The translations under genes and the position numbers were made by a program. From Poteriospumella lacustris (taxonomy: Eukaryota > Sar > Chrysophyceae > Chromulinales > Dinobryaceae), in assembly GCA_008000375.1 (NCBI GenBank), contig SMOI01000080.1, positions 46,609 through 80,034 on the forward strand: DNA of 33,426 nt. The letters are read 5' to 3'. Shown here in pieces: positions 17,244 through 27,700 of the stretch. Position 1 is the stretch's first letter; every line of letters starts with the position of its first letter. The notes below the pieces were generated by a model. It was not told the origin of the DNA. It searched no databases and saw nothing but the letters and a program-made list of their open reading frames with translations.

Positions 17244-20104
17244 ATGCACTACCGGAAGAGCTCCACCGCCGACATTCGTTTGCGCGAGGAAAAGGAGCGT
17301 CTCGAATGCACCTTCCAGCCGAAGATCATCGATAACCCCTTCGTCAGCGAGAAGACGCTGCGTCGGTTCGGCGAGGCGACGCCCGCCAGCGCCATGCTGC
17401 GCAAGAGCAAGCGCTCGTCGTCGCCGACCGACCGCAAGGGCGGCCCAGGCCTGCTGGCGGGCATGTACACGGCCGCGGGCGGTCTATGGCGCGGCCCGCC
17501 CGAGAAGCCCGGCATCCCCATGTTCTACTTCGACCCGTTCAGCCCGCCCAACTTCGCCACGGGCACCTACGGCGCGCCGCAGGTCGTCACGCAGGTGCTG
17601 CAGCCGGTGCTCGTCGCCGCGCCCGCGCTGCCGCCGCCGCCCGCCGCGCCGCCACCGCCGCCGCCGCACCGCCCGCGGCGGCCAAAAGCGACTTCAAAGC
17701 GCCGCCGCTGCCGCCGTGGCTCGGCCGCCCGGCGGCAGCGCGAAGCCCGCGGCCGCCGCGGCGCCGAAGATCGTCATCCAGAAGCGCGAGAAGAAGGAGG
17801 CGGCGCCCGAGCCGTCCGGCTGGCAGGCCGTGCTGCTCGAGATGGAGAGGCGCGCGAACAAGCGCAACGGCGGCGGCGGCGAGAAGAAAGAGGAGAAGCG
17901 GCCCGAGCCGCCGAAGCCGCAGCCGAAGCCGAAGCGGTCGCTGGGGAAGAAGAAAGAGTTCAAGGACCCGGTCGAGGAGCTCAAGTACAAGTTCGCGCTG
18001 AAGCGCGGCGAGATCGTCGAGGACGAGGACGACGGCGACGACGACGCCGGCGCCGCGCCCGTCGCCGAGGCGAAGCCGGCGCCCGCGAAGAAGGCGCCCG
18101 ACATCGCCGCGATGCTCGCGAAGGCGAAGGCCGCGCCGCCGCTGCCGCGCTCCCGCCGCCGCTCCCGCCGCTGCGCCTTCGTCCAGCGGCGGCACCGGCG
18201 GCGCGAAGGCGGTGGCCAGCACGGCGAAGATCCCCGCGCCGCCGCCGCTGCCGGCCGCCTGGCCGCCGGTGCCGAGCACCGTCGTCGTCAAAGGCGGCGC
18301 CGCGGCGGCCCCTTCCGCCGCCGCGGCGACCGACGCGCCACCGAAAAAGGTGAGCGGCGCGTTGGCGGGCGCCGCGGCGGCGCTGGCGGCGGCGCTGGCG
18401 GCGCGCAACGGCGGCGGAGGCGCAGCGCCGCCGCCGAGCCGCCCGCCGAGCCGCCCGCCGCGCCGCCCGCCGCCGCGCCGACGATGGTCGCGACGGGCGA
18501 AACGACCGTCGTGACGCTGCGCCGGGCGAAGCGCCGCCCGCGGGCGTCGAGACGCGCACGGTGACGCTGCCCGGCGCGAAGCGCTGCCGACGGTTACTAC
18601 GTCGCGGCCTCGGCGCCCGACGTCGTCGTGGCGCCGTACGAGGTCCTCGCCGCGGGCGAGACGACCGTGTCGCTGATTCTGCAGCTGACGGCGCAGCTGG
18701 ACCCCACCGCCGCGCGGCCCGCCACCGCCGCCGCCGCCGCCGAGGACGACGCGGTGCTGGTCGATCAGCTGTCGGCGCTGCCGGGCGACGCGCAGATCGC
18801 GACGCTGTCGCGGCGACTGACGGCGGCCGATCTGCCGGTGCCCGCCGGCTACGTGCAGGCCGTGCAGCGCATGCAGCGCAACGCGCAGCAGCGCGCACAG
18901 CAGCGTCAGCGCGAGGCGGCGCTCGAGCTGCGCCGCTACGACGCGACGCGCGCGGCCGACGCGGCCGCCGACCGCGGCGCCAGCGACGCGTCGTGGCCGG
19001 CGGCCGCGTCGACGCCCTCGTCGGCCGCGGCCGCGGCGGCGGCGAAGGCGCAGCAGGCGGCGCAGCGGCTGTACGGCGCGCACACGAAGGCGTTTCAGCA
19101 CGCGACGCACGGCGGCGGCAGCGACGAGCACAAGGCCACGACGTCGGCGCCGCGCGCTGGTTCCAGTCGCTGCGCACCGCGTCGCCTGCGGGCGCCACCG
19201 CCGCGCACACCGCCGCAGCCCACGCGGCCGGCGTCAACGCGTCGCTGCACCTGTCGCAGCTGCAGCAGACGCAGCGCCACCTGCTGAGCCAGGCGCAGGC
19301 CGCCGGGACGCAGCCGAAGGAGCCGCGGCTGCTCACCGACGACGTCGTCCGCCGCCGCCGCGAGGAGCGCGCGGCGCAGGAGGCCGCGCAGCAGCGCGAG
19401 GTCGCGGCGCAGGAGGCGGCGCAGCGGCGGCGCCGCCTCGACGCCCAGCGCGTCACGCCGCAGCAGCGCTACGAGTCGCTGGCGCTGAAGCGGCGGAAGA
19501 CGGCGGCGCTGCTGCAGCAGGCGCTGCCGCCGGCGGTGCGCGCCGACCTCGCGGCGAAGGTCGCGCAGCTGTCGCGCGAGATGGACGCGCTCGCGCCGCT
19601 GCTGGCCGCCGCGCCCGCGGCCGCCTCGTCGTCGTCGTCAGCGGCGACGCCGTCGACGCGGCGCAGCGCCCCGCCGCCGCCGCTGGCCTCGTCGGCGGCG
19701 TCCGTCGGCTCCGCGTCGACGACGTCGACGCTGCGCAGTCGCGCGCGCGTCGCTCCTCGGCCGCCGACGGCGTCCAGCGCGGCGTACGACGGTGACGCGA
19801 CTTCTACTACGCCGACTTCCCGCAGATGCCGCTGCTGTCGCCGGTCGCGCAGCCGCCGCCGGCGCCGCGGTGGGACGACGACGTCGGCGACTACGACGAC
19901 GACGCCGACGCTGCGCTTTACTACGCGCCGCAGACGCCGCAGTACGCACAGCCCTACGCACAGCCCTACGCACAGCCCTACGCAGAGCCCTTCGTCTACG
20001 CGCAGCAGCACGCGACGCCGCTCTACGCGTCGCCGTACGCGGCGTTCGGCCCGCCGCTGCGGCCGGGCGACGAAGACGTTTTCGCGTTCGACCGCCACTC
20101 GTGA
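17244..20104 (+). CDS. Low-complexity Pro/Ala-rich protein, about 957 residues, with eight frame breaks
   Basis: Coding character is continuous but jumps between frames near 17640-17690, 17700-17760, 18140-18200, 18420-18480, 18520, 18585, 19145 and 19790. Each jump is a one-base loss, or in two cases a one-base gain or two-base loss, in GC-rich sequence. The N-terminus (MHYRKSSTADIRLREEKERL, ECTFQPKI) carries an ECTFxPKI motif I know from assorted protist cytoskeletal or flagellar proteins. Then come proline tracts, a basic/acidic segment (KREKKEAAPEPSGWQAVLLE, KKEFKDPVEELKYKFALKRG), an Ala/Gln helical region (18750-19580), and a Tyr/Pro-rich tail with AQPY repeats ending DEDVFAFDRHS. No enzyme domain seen. 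The gene is either intact with consensus errors or decaying; matched sense in successive frames favours the former. It converges on the gene at 20186 with 81 bp between stops. Confidence 0.6.
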
Positions 20105-20185
20105 CGACGCTGTAGACAGAACTGATTATAATTACACGAGACACGGCACAGGAGGCGCGCCACGGGAGGCACAGCGCCGCGCGGC

Positions 20186-20776
20186 TCACTCGACGTGGTC
20201 GCGCTGGTGGCGGGTCACGTCGCCGACCGTCGCGGCGGCGGACGTGGCGAGGTCCGCGAGCGCGTCTCTGTTCTGCGCCGCGACGTAGTGCAGGCCCAGC
20301 AGGACGAGCGACACGAGGGAGCCGCCGAACTTGACCTCTGTGAGCCGCAGGAGGTAGTCGTCGAGGAAGACGGCGTCCTGCACGTACAGCAGCTGGCCGT
20401 CCCAGCCGAGGCGGCGCGTCCACTGGCCCGCGTGCACCACGAACGTGTTCACCGCCGTGGCAAGGTCCAGAGCCAGCACCGACAGCACGTGCAGCTCCGT
20501 GCCGAAGTTCAGTCCCGTCGTCCACCGCAGCGCGTACAGACCCGAGACGTACGCGTACGGGAACCAGTGGCGCATGCGGAAGAAGTGGAACGGCAGCTTC
20601 CCCTTCGTCGTGAGGAGCCTCGACGGCTTCAACTGCTTGTCAGGTCCTGCGAATTGGAATCGCGGAAAGCGGACGTTGGAGGTGACATCGAGTGCGAAGA
20701 GGCCGAAGACGGCGGCCGAGTAGACCTCCGGCGGGATGTCCGACAGCTGCTGGGCCAAGTTCCAGAAGAACGACAT
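20186..20776 (-). CDS. Small multi-pass membrane protein, unknown family
   Basis: A single exon of 196 residues from ATG 20776 (MSFFWNLAQQLSDIPPEVYS); the frame continues upstream but without a better ATG. Hydrophobic segments: VYSAAVFGLFALDVTSNV, AYVSGLYALRW, LHVLSVLALDLATAVNTFVV and GSLVSLVLLGLHYVAA, so three or four membrane spans. Between them are aromatic, charged stretches (KLPFHFFRMRHWFPYAY; GWDGQLLYVQDAVFLDDYLL). I considered a steroid-reductase-like fold because of the His/Phe-rich segment, but key motifs are absent. The tail is Ala-rich and ends in a charged stretch. It is divergent from the left copy of the LRR gene. The pyrimidine-rich stretch ending CAG just before the ATG could be a 5'-UTR acceptor. 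Confidence 0.65.
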   Translation of the reverse strand: MSFFWNLAQQLSDIPPEVYSAAVFGLFALDVTSNVRFPRFQFAGPDKQLKPSRLLTTKGKLPFHFFRMRHWFPYAYVSGLYALRWTTGLNFGTELHVLSVLALDLATAVNTFVVHAGQWTRRLGWDGQLLYVQDAVFLDDYLLRLTEVKFGGSLVSLVLLGLHYVAAQNRDALADLATSAAATVGDVTRHQRDHVE

Positions 20777-21159
20777 CGCTGACCAAGGGAAAGCACCACG
20801 CACGCCACAGATATACACCACGATAGTGGCCACAAGGGGCTGCGTCGTCGAGGATTCCGTCGCAATCGAATCGCCAAATGGCGACGAGTGACGAGTGACC
20901 AACGACGCGACGACGACGGCGGCGACGGCGGCGGCGGCGGGAGAAGCGTAACGAACCCAAGTACTTTCTGAGAGATTTATACAGTGTAGTTACCTACCCT
21001 GAGGCGCCGACTAACGTACCAAGGGTAGCCGTTTCAGCGACGCCGCCGACAGCGACGACGACGGCGACAGCGACGCGAGCGAATCGATCAACGAGCCTCG
21101 CCGACGCCGGCTTCGACAGATATGAACCCCGAGTGACGCTTTCCCTTCGCTCATCTGCT
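20777..21159. promoter_or_regulatory. Divergent promoter, membrane protein / left LRR gene
   Basis: This 383-bp region holds a degenerate doubled element, GCGACGAGTGACGAGTGACC, at 20881-20900, about 105 bp from the membrane-protein start. A GGC/GAC-rich stretch follows (20905-20945), then an AT-richer stretch (20960-21000). The last 123 bp (from 21037) belong to the inverted-repeat arm and are also present upstream of the right LRR copy. Confidence 0.5.
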
Positions 21160-22637
21160 ATGAACAGCAAGCTCCTCAAAGAATACGAGGAGTTCGAGGG
21201 CCTCTCGGGCGTGCCGGTGGACGAGGACCTGCTGGAGGAGAAGGAGGACGAGAATGACCCCTCCAACCGCCCCGCGGTGGCGGCGACGCTGTCACCGGAA
21301 GACTTTTCCTTTGAGGTAAGGATGGGCGCAGCGGTTGTGCACATGCGGGTCCGCGATCGGCACTGACGGTGCTGCGCATGGCGATGCTGCGTGTAGATGG
21401 CTCGGCTGGGACTGAAGGAGAGCGGTTTCCGCGACCAGGACAACGTGACGCTGCAACGAGCGCTGGACGAAGACTTCAAAGCCCGTCAGGAGGAAATGCG
21501 TGCGAAGAAGCGCGAAAAACTGCGTCGCGCGGCGCAGCAGCTGGGTCTGCAGAAGCGCCGCATGCAGATGGAGAAGGCGCTGCAGGAGGAGCAGGACGAG
21601 CTGGCGAAGGACCACCAGATCAGCATGCTCATCGAGCTCATCAAGGAGAACCAGGTGCATGGCGCACTGCGCGTGGACGTCAACTCGATCACGGCGCGCT
21701 GTCTGGCGAAGGCGCTGTGGGTGAACGACAGCGTCACGTGTCTGGACATCTCCAACAACCAGCTGAACGACCACGCCGGCACGTACATCGCGCGCGTGCT
21801 GAAGCACAACCAATCGCTGAAGAAGCTGGAGCTGGACAACAACCAGCTGGGCGCGAAGGCCGCGGCGGCCTTCGGCGAGGCGCTGATGACGAACGAGACG
21901 GTGGTGTACCTGTCGCTGGACTCGAACGAGATCGTCGCCGACACCGACCAGTCGGGCGTGTTGGCGCTGGCCGAGGCGCTGAAGCACAACCGCACGCTGA
22001 CGTCGCTGAACCTGTGGCGCACGGGCCTGACGATCGAGAGCGGTGCGATTCTGGCGTCGGCCATCGAGCAGAACCACACGCTGCTGTTCTGCGACATCGG
22101 CGCCAACTACCTCGACGTGGGCGACGTGCGGCGCATCGTGGACAAGTTGGACGAGAACCTGGCGCAGTACGAGCAGGACGAGCGCGACCGGCGGAAGCGC
22201 GAGACGTCGGACGGCGAGCGGCGCCAGCGGGAGCAGGAGAAGGTGGAGCAGGAGCAGAAGCAGGTGGAGCTGCAGCGCTGGCTGCAGCAGCGCCGCGAGG
22301 AGCGCGCCGAGGACCGGCGACAGGCGGAGCAGCAGCGCATCTTCAAGCTGCAGGAGGAGCTGGAGGAGAAGAAGCGGCTGCTGGAGCTGCGGCTGGCGGA
22401 GGAGAAGAAGGCGAAGGAGGCGGCGGAGGAGAAGAAGAACAAGAAGAAAGGCGACAAGAAGAAGAAGTGAGCAGAGCCTCCCGCGGCCTCCCCGCGGGGC
22501 GGGCAGTGGCGGCGGCGATGGGGCGGTGGCGGAGTAGCGGCGGTAGCGTCGTTGCGGCGGTGTAACCCGGCGGCGACGCACGTCGCGTCGGTCGGTTGTA
22601 TAAATAGCGAACCTGTGTGCGCGAGCTGCGCTGTCTT
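21037..22637 (+). repeat. Left arm of 1.6-kb inverted repeat
   Basis: Bases pair with 22882-24482 by the rule i to 45519 minus i. The intron, both UTR flanks and all reading frames are identical between arms where I compared them. Differences occur only near the outer end: A versus G at 21051/24468 and G versus A at 21075/24444, then a 7-bp TCGATCG present only on the right before a shared CGTTTCA. The arm carries the complete LRR gene and 123 bp of its upstream region. Confidence 0.95.
21160..22470 (+). CDS. Leucine-rich-repeat protein with coiled coils, left copy
   Basis: Exons 21160-21315 and 21397-22470, joined in phase 0 across an 81-bp intron (GTAAGG...GTGTAG), give 409 residues. Residues 1-52 are acidic (MNSKLLKEYEEFEGLSGVPV), about 75-130 a charged helix (KKREKLRRAAQQLGLQKRRM), and about 140-300 a run of ribonuclease-inhibitor-type LRRs (VTCLDISNNQLNDHAGTYIA; LKKLELDNNQLG; VVYLSLDSNEI; LTSLNLWRTGL; LLFCDIGANYL). 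The remaining ~105 residues are a long coiled coil rich in Glu, Gln and Arg, ending in a lysine cluster (KKNKKKGDKKKK). No membrane or enzyme domain. RI-type LRR plus coiled-coil proteins are common in cilia and cytoskeletal scaffolds; that is only a suggestion here. An exact protein copy lies convergently at 23049-24359. Confidence 0.87.
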
Positions 22638-22881
22638 CGGTGGGCCGAGCGGAGTTCGCATCACTGACGCCTCTTTCTGCCTCAAAGACTTCGTCACAGG
22701 CGCGACCGGAAGCGGGCTCTGCGTTGCAACGCCGTCGAACAGGAACACGACTCGCAAACGTCAAATCACAGCAACCGCCAACGGCTCCAACCGAAGCAGC
22801 TTCGCCCTGACCGCGCCTCGGCGCCTTTCCGAAGCGATCTCCGATCCCCGCGTCAGTGACTGTGACGCCAACGACTCAAAA
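22638..22881. other. Unique 244-bp spacer at the centre of the palindrome
   Basis: This stretch separates the two arms and has no inverted copy. Together with the arm ends (22471-22637 and 22882-23048) it makes a 578-bp region between the convergent LRR stop codons. TGTATAAATA lies in each arm about 130 bp after each stop and may be a 3'-end signal. A long frame crossing the centre on the plus strand consists mostly of antisense LRR gene and is not accepted. No gene or mobile-element feature seen. Confidence 0.85.
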
Positions 22882-24482
22882 AAGACAGCGCAGCTCGCGC
22901 ACACAGGTTCGCTATTTATACAACCGACCGACGCGACGTGCGTCGCCGCCGGGTTACACCGCCGCAACGACGCTACCGCCGCTACTCCGCCACCGCCCCA
23001 TCGCCGCCGCCACTGCCCGCCCCGCGGGGAGGCCGCGGGAGGCTCTGCTCACTTCTTCTTCTTGTCGCCTTTCTTCTTGTTCTTCTTCTCCTCCGCCGCC
23101 TCCTTCGCCTTCTTCTCCTCCGCCAGCCGCAGCTCCAGCAGCCGCTTCTTCTCCTCCAGCTCCTCCTGCAGCTTGAAGATGCGCTGCTGCTCCGCCTGTC
23201 GCCGGTCCTCGGCGCGCTCCTCGCGGCGCTGCTGCAGCCAGCGCTGCAGCTCCACCTGCTTCTGCTCCTGCTCCACCTTCTCCTGCTCCCGCTGGCGCCG
23301 CTCGCCGTCCGACGTCTCGCGCTTCCGCCGGTCGCGCTCGTCCTGCTCGTACTGCGCCAGGTTCTCGTCCAACTTGTCCACGATGCGCCGCACGTCGCCC
23401 ACGTCGAGGTAGTTGGCGCCGATGTCGCAGAACAGCAGCGTGTGGTTCTGCTCGATGGCCGACGCCAGAATCGCACCGCTCTCGATCGTCAGGCCCGTGC
23501 GCCACAGGTTCAGCGACGTCAGCGTGCGGTTGTGCTTCAGCGCCTCGGCCAGCGCCAACACGCCCGACTGGTCGGTGTCGGCGACGATCTCGTTCGAGTC
23601 CAGCGACAGGTACACCACCGTCTCGTTCGTCATCAGCGCCTCGCCGAAGGCCGCCGCGGCCTTCGCGCCCAGCTGGTTGTTGTCCAGCTCCAGCTTCTTC
23701 AGCGATTGGTTGTGCTTCAGCACGCGCGCGATGTACGTGCCGGCGTGGTCGTTCAGCTGGTTGTTGGAGATGTCCAGACACGTGACGCTGTCGTTCACCC
23801 ACAGCGCCTTCGCCAGACAGCGCGCCGTGATCGAGTTGACGTCCACGCGCAGTGCGCCATGCACCTGGTTCTCCTTGATGAGCTCGATGAGCATGCTGAT
23901 CTGGTGGTCCTTCGCCAGCTCGTCCTGCTCCTCCTGCAGCGCCTTCTCCATCTGCATGCGGCGCTTCTGCAGACCCAGCTGCTGCGCCGCGCGACGCAGT
24001 TTTTCGCGCTTCTTCGCACGCATTTCCTCCTGACGGGCTTTGAAGTCTTCGTCCAGCGCTCGTTGCAGCGTCACGTTGTCCTGGTCGCGGAAACCGCTCT
24101 CCTTCAGTCCCAGCCGAGCCATCTACACGCAGCATCGCCATGCGCAGCACCGTCAGTGCCGATCGCGGACCCGCATGTGCACAACCGCTGCGCCCATCCT
24201 TACCTCAAAGGAAAAGTCTTCCGGTGACAGCGTCGCCGCCACCGCGGGGCGGTTGGAGGGGTCATTCTCGTCCTCCTTCTCCTCCAGCAGGTCCTCGTCC
24301 ACCGGCACGCCCGAGAGGCCCTCGAACTCCTCGTATTCTTTGAGGAGCTTGCTGTTCATAGCAGATGAGCGAAGGGAAAGCGTCACTCGGGGTTCATATC
24401 TGTCGAAGCCGGCGTCGGCGAGGCTCGTTGATCGATTCGCTCGTGTCGCTGTCGCCGTCGTCGTCGCCGTCGGCGGCGTCGC
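22882..24482 (-). repeat. Right arm of 1.6-kb inverted repeat
   Basis: Reverse complement of 21037-22637, apart from the two substitutions and the 7-bp edge indel noted for the left arm. Sequence beyond 24490 is unrelated to that beyond 21030, so the duplicated unit ends there. Confidence 0.95.
23049..24359 (-). CDS. Leucine-rich-repeat protein with coiled coils, right copy
   Basis: Exons 24359-24204 and 24122-23049, with the intron 24203-24123 identical to the left copy, give the same 409-residue protein: acidic N-terminus, charged helix, RI-type LRRs, long coiled coil and lysine-rich tail. Coding sequence, intron and 3' flank match the left copy base for base as far as I compared. Only about 123 bp of upstream sequence is shared, so the two copies may be under different control: the left is divergent from the membrane-protein gene, this one from the large IQ-motif gene. 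The copies face each other tail to tail, so read-through from either would give antisense to the other. Confidence 0.87.
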
Positions 24483-24704
24483 CGATCGATGAAACGGTCG
24501 CGGTCGTTTCGTTTCGGGCGCTGCGCCGTCGGCGGAGTCAACTGCCACTTCGGCGCTCGGGGCTCGGGGCTTCGGCGGCGAAAATCGTGTAATGCTTACA
24601 GGGTATGGCGCGGCGCACAACCGTACAGAGTGATCAGCGCCTGCTATATGTCTTTGGAATAGAAATCGCATCGGCTGGCGCGAACCGCTTCAACTGCTAC
24701 CATC
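24360..24704. promoter_or_regulatory. Divergent promoter, right LRR gene / IQ-motif gene
   Basis: This 345-bp region holds the last 123 bp of the inverted-repeat arm (to 24482), then unique sequence. I do not find the GACAAGTGACA element here, unlike the other divergent regions. CTTACAGGG at about 24596-24604 is acceptor-like and might end a 5'-UTR intron. No gene seen. Confidence 0.4.
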
Positions 24705-27700
24705 ATGAGTGGCCGCGCGAAGTCGAAGGCGGAGATCATGTATCGCCCGCAGAACAAGTTTAACTTGTACGACTCCATGCGCTCCGTATCCTCGCACTCC
24801 ACACTGCTCTATGGAACAAGCAATTTAGGCCAAAGCCAACAGCTGGTTGGTGCGGGCAGCCAGACGTCGTCGATGCCCATGCTCAACACTTCGCAGGACA
24901 CGCTGCCGATGGAATTCGCAACGCCCGCCGAGTCCCTGTCCCTGTCGCTGGTGAGGCCGTCGTCGATATATGAGGAGAAGTCTGCGGCATCGAGGCTGCC
25001 GTTCTACCGGCCCATGAGCCCCATCCAGCAGGGCGCCGACACCGACAGCCACACGCACATCACACTCGACGACTCCATCCTCACCGACGCGTCGCGCGAC
25101 CACAGCTCGCGCCGCGTCGCGCAGCAGCCCATCATCGGGTCCGAGATGGACCGCCTGCCGTCCGCACGCAGCGTCGACTCGAACATCACCGACCGCAACA
25201 GCCTCTTCCAGCGCTCGGACATGCGCTCGGTCGAGTCGTACATGTCGCAGATCCTGCCCGAGCCTCTGGCCCACCCCGCCGGCCACGCCGACCTGCCGCC
25301 GCTGGACGTGGAGTCCTCCACCAGCGAGCACGACATCCACAACGGCAGCGTGTGCAGCGACGGCGCCGACACCGCGTCGACGGCAGCGTCGTCGGCGCCG
25401 GCCTCGCGCCAGCGGCCCGCCATTGGCCTCGACACCTTCGCCACGGCCACCAGCACGAGCGCCGGAGCCAATGCGACGCACCCGGTCTACGAGGTGCGGC
25501 TGCTGAACGTGTCGGCGTGGACGCTGGAGTCGTCGTCGGTGCAGCTGCGCGCGCTGAACTTCAAAATCGGCGAGTTCATCGCGTACCGCGAGAGCCTCCT
25601 GAAGCAGTTCGAGGCGCTGCTGCAGTCGCTGGACCGCGCCTACTGGCAGTACGCCGTGCAGCGCATCGAGACGATCGCGAAGAACGTGCCGCAGGCGCTG
25701 CTGTACGAGCCGGTGGTGCTGAGCCGCAACCGCCTGTTCGTGCTGCAGCAGCAGGCGGCCGTCTGCCTCGCGCACCTGCGCGCCATCGCCATCTCCATCT
25801 GCGAGGGCATCGTGCGGCTGCGCGCGCTGTGCCGCCGCGAGATCCAGACGACGGCGCCGGTGTCGGTGTTCTACCGCGGCGAGAACTATTTGCTGAAGAT
25901 GTGGGCCGACCTGCGCGCGCTGTGCGCGGCGGCGCCGTCGCCGCTGCTCTACTGGACGGGCTTCGTGCCCGACCCGCTCGTCATCCCGCCCGAGGAGCAC
26001 GAGCACCAGCCGCAGCGCGTCTGGCAGGCGCTGGCGCGCCCCGTGCTGGCCGCCATCAAGCGCGACCTCGTCGTCAAGCGCGAGCGCGAGCGACGCGCCG
26101 TGCAGCAGCACCTGCACCGCATCCGCCTGCAGAGCGTCTCGCTGCAGCACAGCGCCTCCGCGCGCATCGGCAGCCCCGCGCAGACGCCGCCGACCTCCGC
26201 GCCCGCCGCCGCCGCCGCCGCCGACGGCCTCGGCGCCACCAGCGGCACCGCCAGCGGCGCGAACACCGCGCGGCGCCGCGCGCCCAGCGACGACGCGGCG
26301 CGGCGCCACCGTCGCGGCGCGGCCGCCGCGGGCGTCGAGCCGTCGATCCCCGAGGCGGCGGGGTCGCCGTCCACGCCGACCGCGCGGCGCGCCGGGCTGC
26401 TCGTGTCGCGCGCGCTGGAGAAGCAGCTGCTGGCGGACAACCTGCAGCCCGCGCGCCCCGCCTCGACGCCGTCGGCGCGCGCGGCGTCGTCGCCGCGGCG
26501 CAGGCGCGGCGCGCGCCGCTGGAGGACTGGGAGCAGCTGCGCGAGTACTGTCGCTACACGTGGACGCGCGTCGACGTGCGCATCGACGTGCCGCGGCCCG
26601 CGGCCCCGCCGCCGCAGCCGCCGCCGTCGACGGGCCGCCGCTCAGCACCGCCGCGATGCAGTGGCAGCGGCCGGCGGACGGCGCCGCGGTGCCCGCCGCG
26701 TCGACGTTTCGGCCGCTGCTGTACCCGCCGCCGCCGCCGCCGACGCCGCCCGCCCGCGAGCGACGCGGACGACGCCAGCGCCGCGTCGACGGCGACGCCA
26801 GCGACGGCGGCGGAGGCGGCGGCGGCGGCGGCGTCGTTCGTGCTGCCCGTGTGGACGCAGCAGCTGCACGCGGCGGTGGACGCGGCGGGCGCGGGCGTCG
26901 GCTTCTTCTCCGCGCACATGCACGCGTCGCCGTTCGCGATGGAGGCGGCGCTGGGCTTCGGCGAGGCCTGGCCGCCCATCTTCGTCGTGCCGCCGCTGCC
27001 GCGCGCGCTGCGGCAGCGCTGCGTGCGGCTCTACGAGGACGTCGTCGTCGCCGAGGTCCAGCGCGCGCTGCTCGTCGACGAGCTGCGCGCGCAGCTGGCG
27101 GCGCAGCTCGACGCGCACCGCCGCGCGCGCAGCCGCCGCCGCTCGCGTCGCTGGCGCCGCTGTCGATGGCGGCGGAGGCCGGCGACGTCTTCGCGCCCTC
27201 GGCGCGCCACTTCGCCGCCGCCGACCTCAGCGCGGCGGAGCGCGAGGCGCTGGGCCTTGCGCTGGCGATGCGCGACGCGCTCGAGCGGCGCGGTGGCAGC
27301 TGTGGCACGACGCGCAGACGGCGCAGCTCGACGCGCGGCGGCCAACGCCTGCGACGTGAACCCCGCCGTCCCGGCCGCCGCCGCGCCGCGCCACGACGCG
27401 CTGCACAACGGCGAACACGCGCAGCAGCGCCGCAACGGCCTCGCGCCGCCGGTGCTCGCGCCCCACGCGCGGCGCTCGATCCTCGTCGACGCGGCGCCGT
27501 CGCCCGCCGCGACGCAGCCGCCGGCCGCCGACGCGACGCCGACAACGACGCTCGCGGCGACGCGGCCGCCGCTGCGACTCACCGCGACGCTGCGGTCGCG
27601 CGTCGTCGACCTCGCGGCGCCCGCGACGCAGAAGCAGCCGCAGCTGTGTCGCGACGCCGACGCCCTCGACGACGCCGACGGCGACGGCGACGGCGACGCG

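Noticed and set aside
22552-23412. 286-codon frame crossing the centre of the palindrome
   Set aside because: Half is antisense of the right LRR copy, and the rest reads through the spacer; there is no sign of selection on it.
21037-24482. The inverted repeat as a transposon with terminal inverted repeats
   Set aside because: The arms contain a whole intron-bearing LRR gene; there is no transposase and I could find no target-site duplication at the outer edges.
24825-27545. 906-codon minus-strand frame
   Set aside because: Antisense to the large IQ-motif gene, with composition typical of GC-rich shadow frames.
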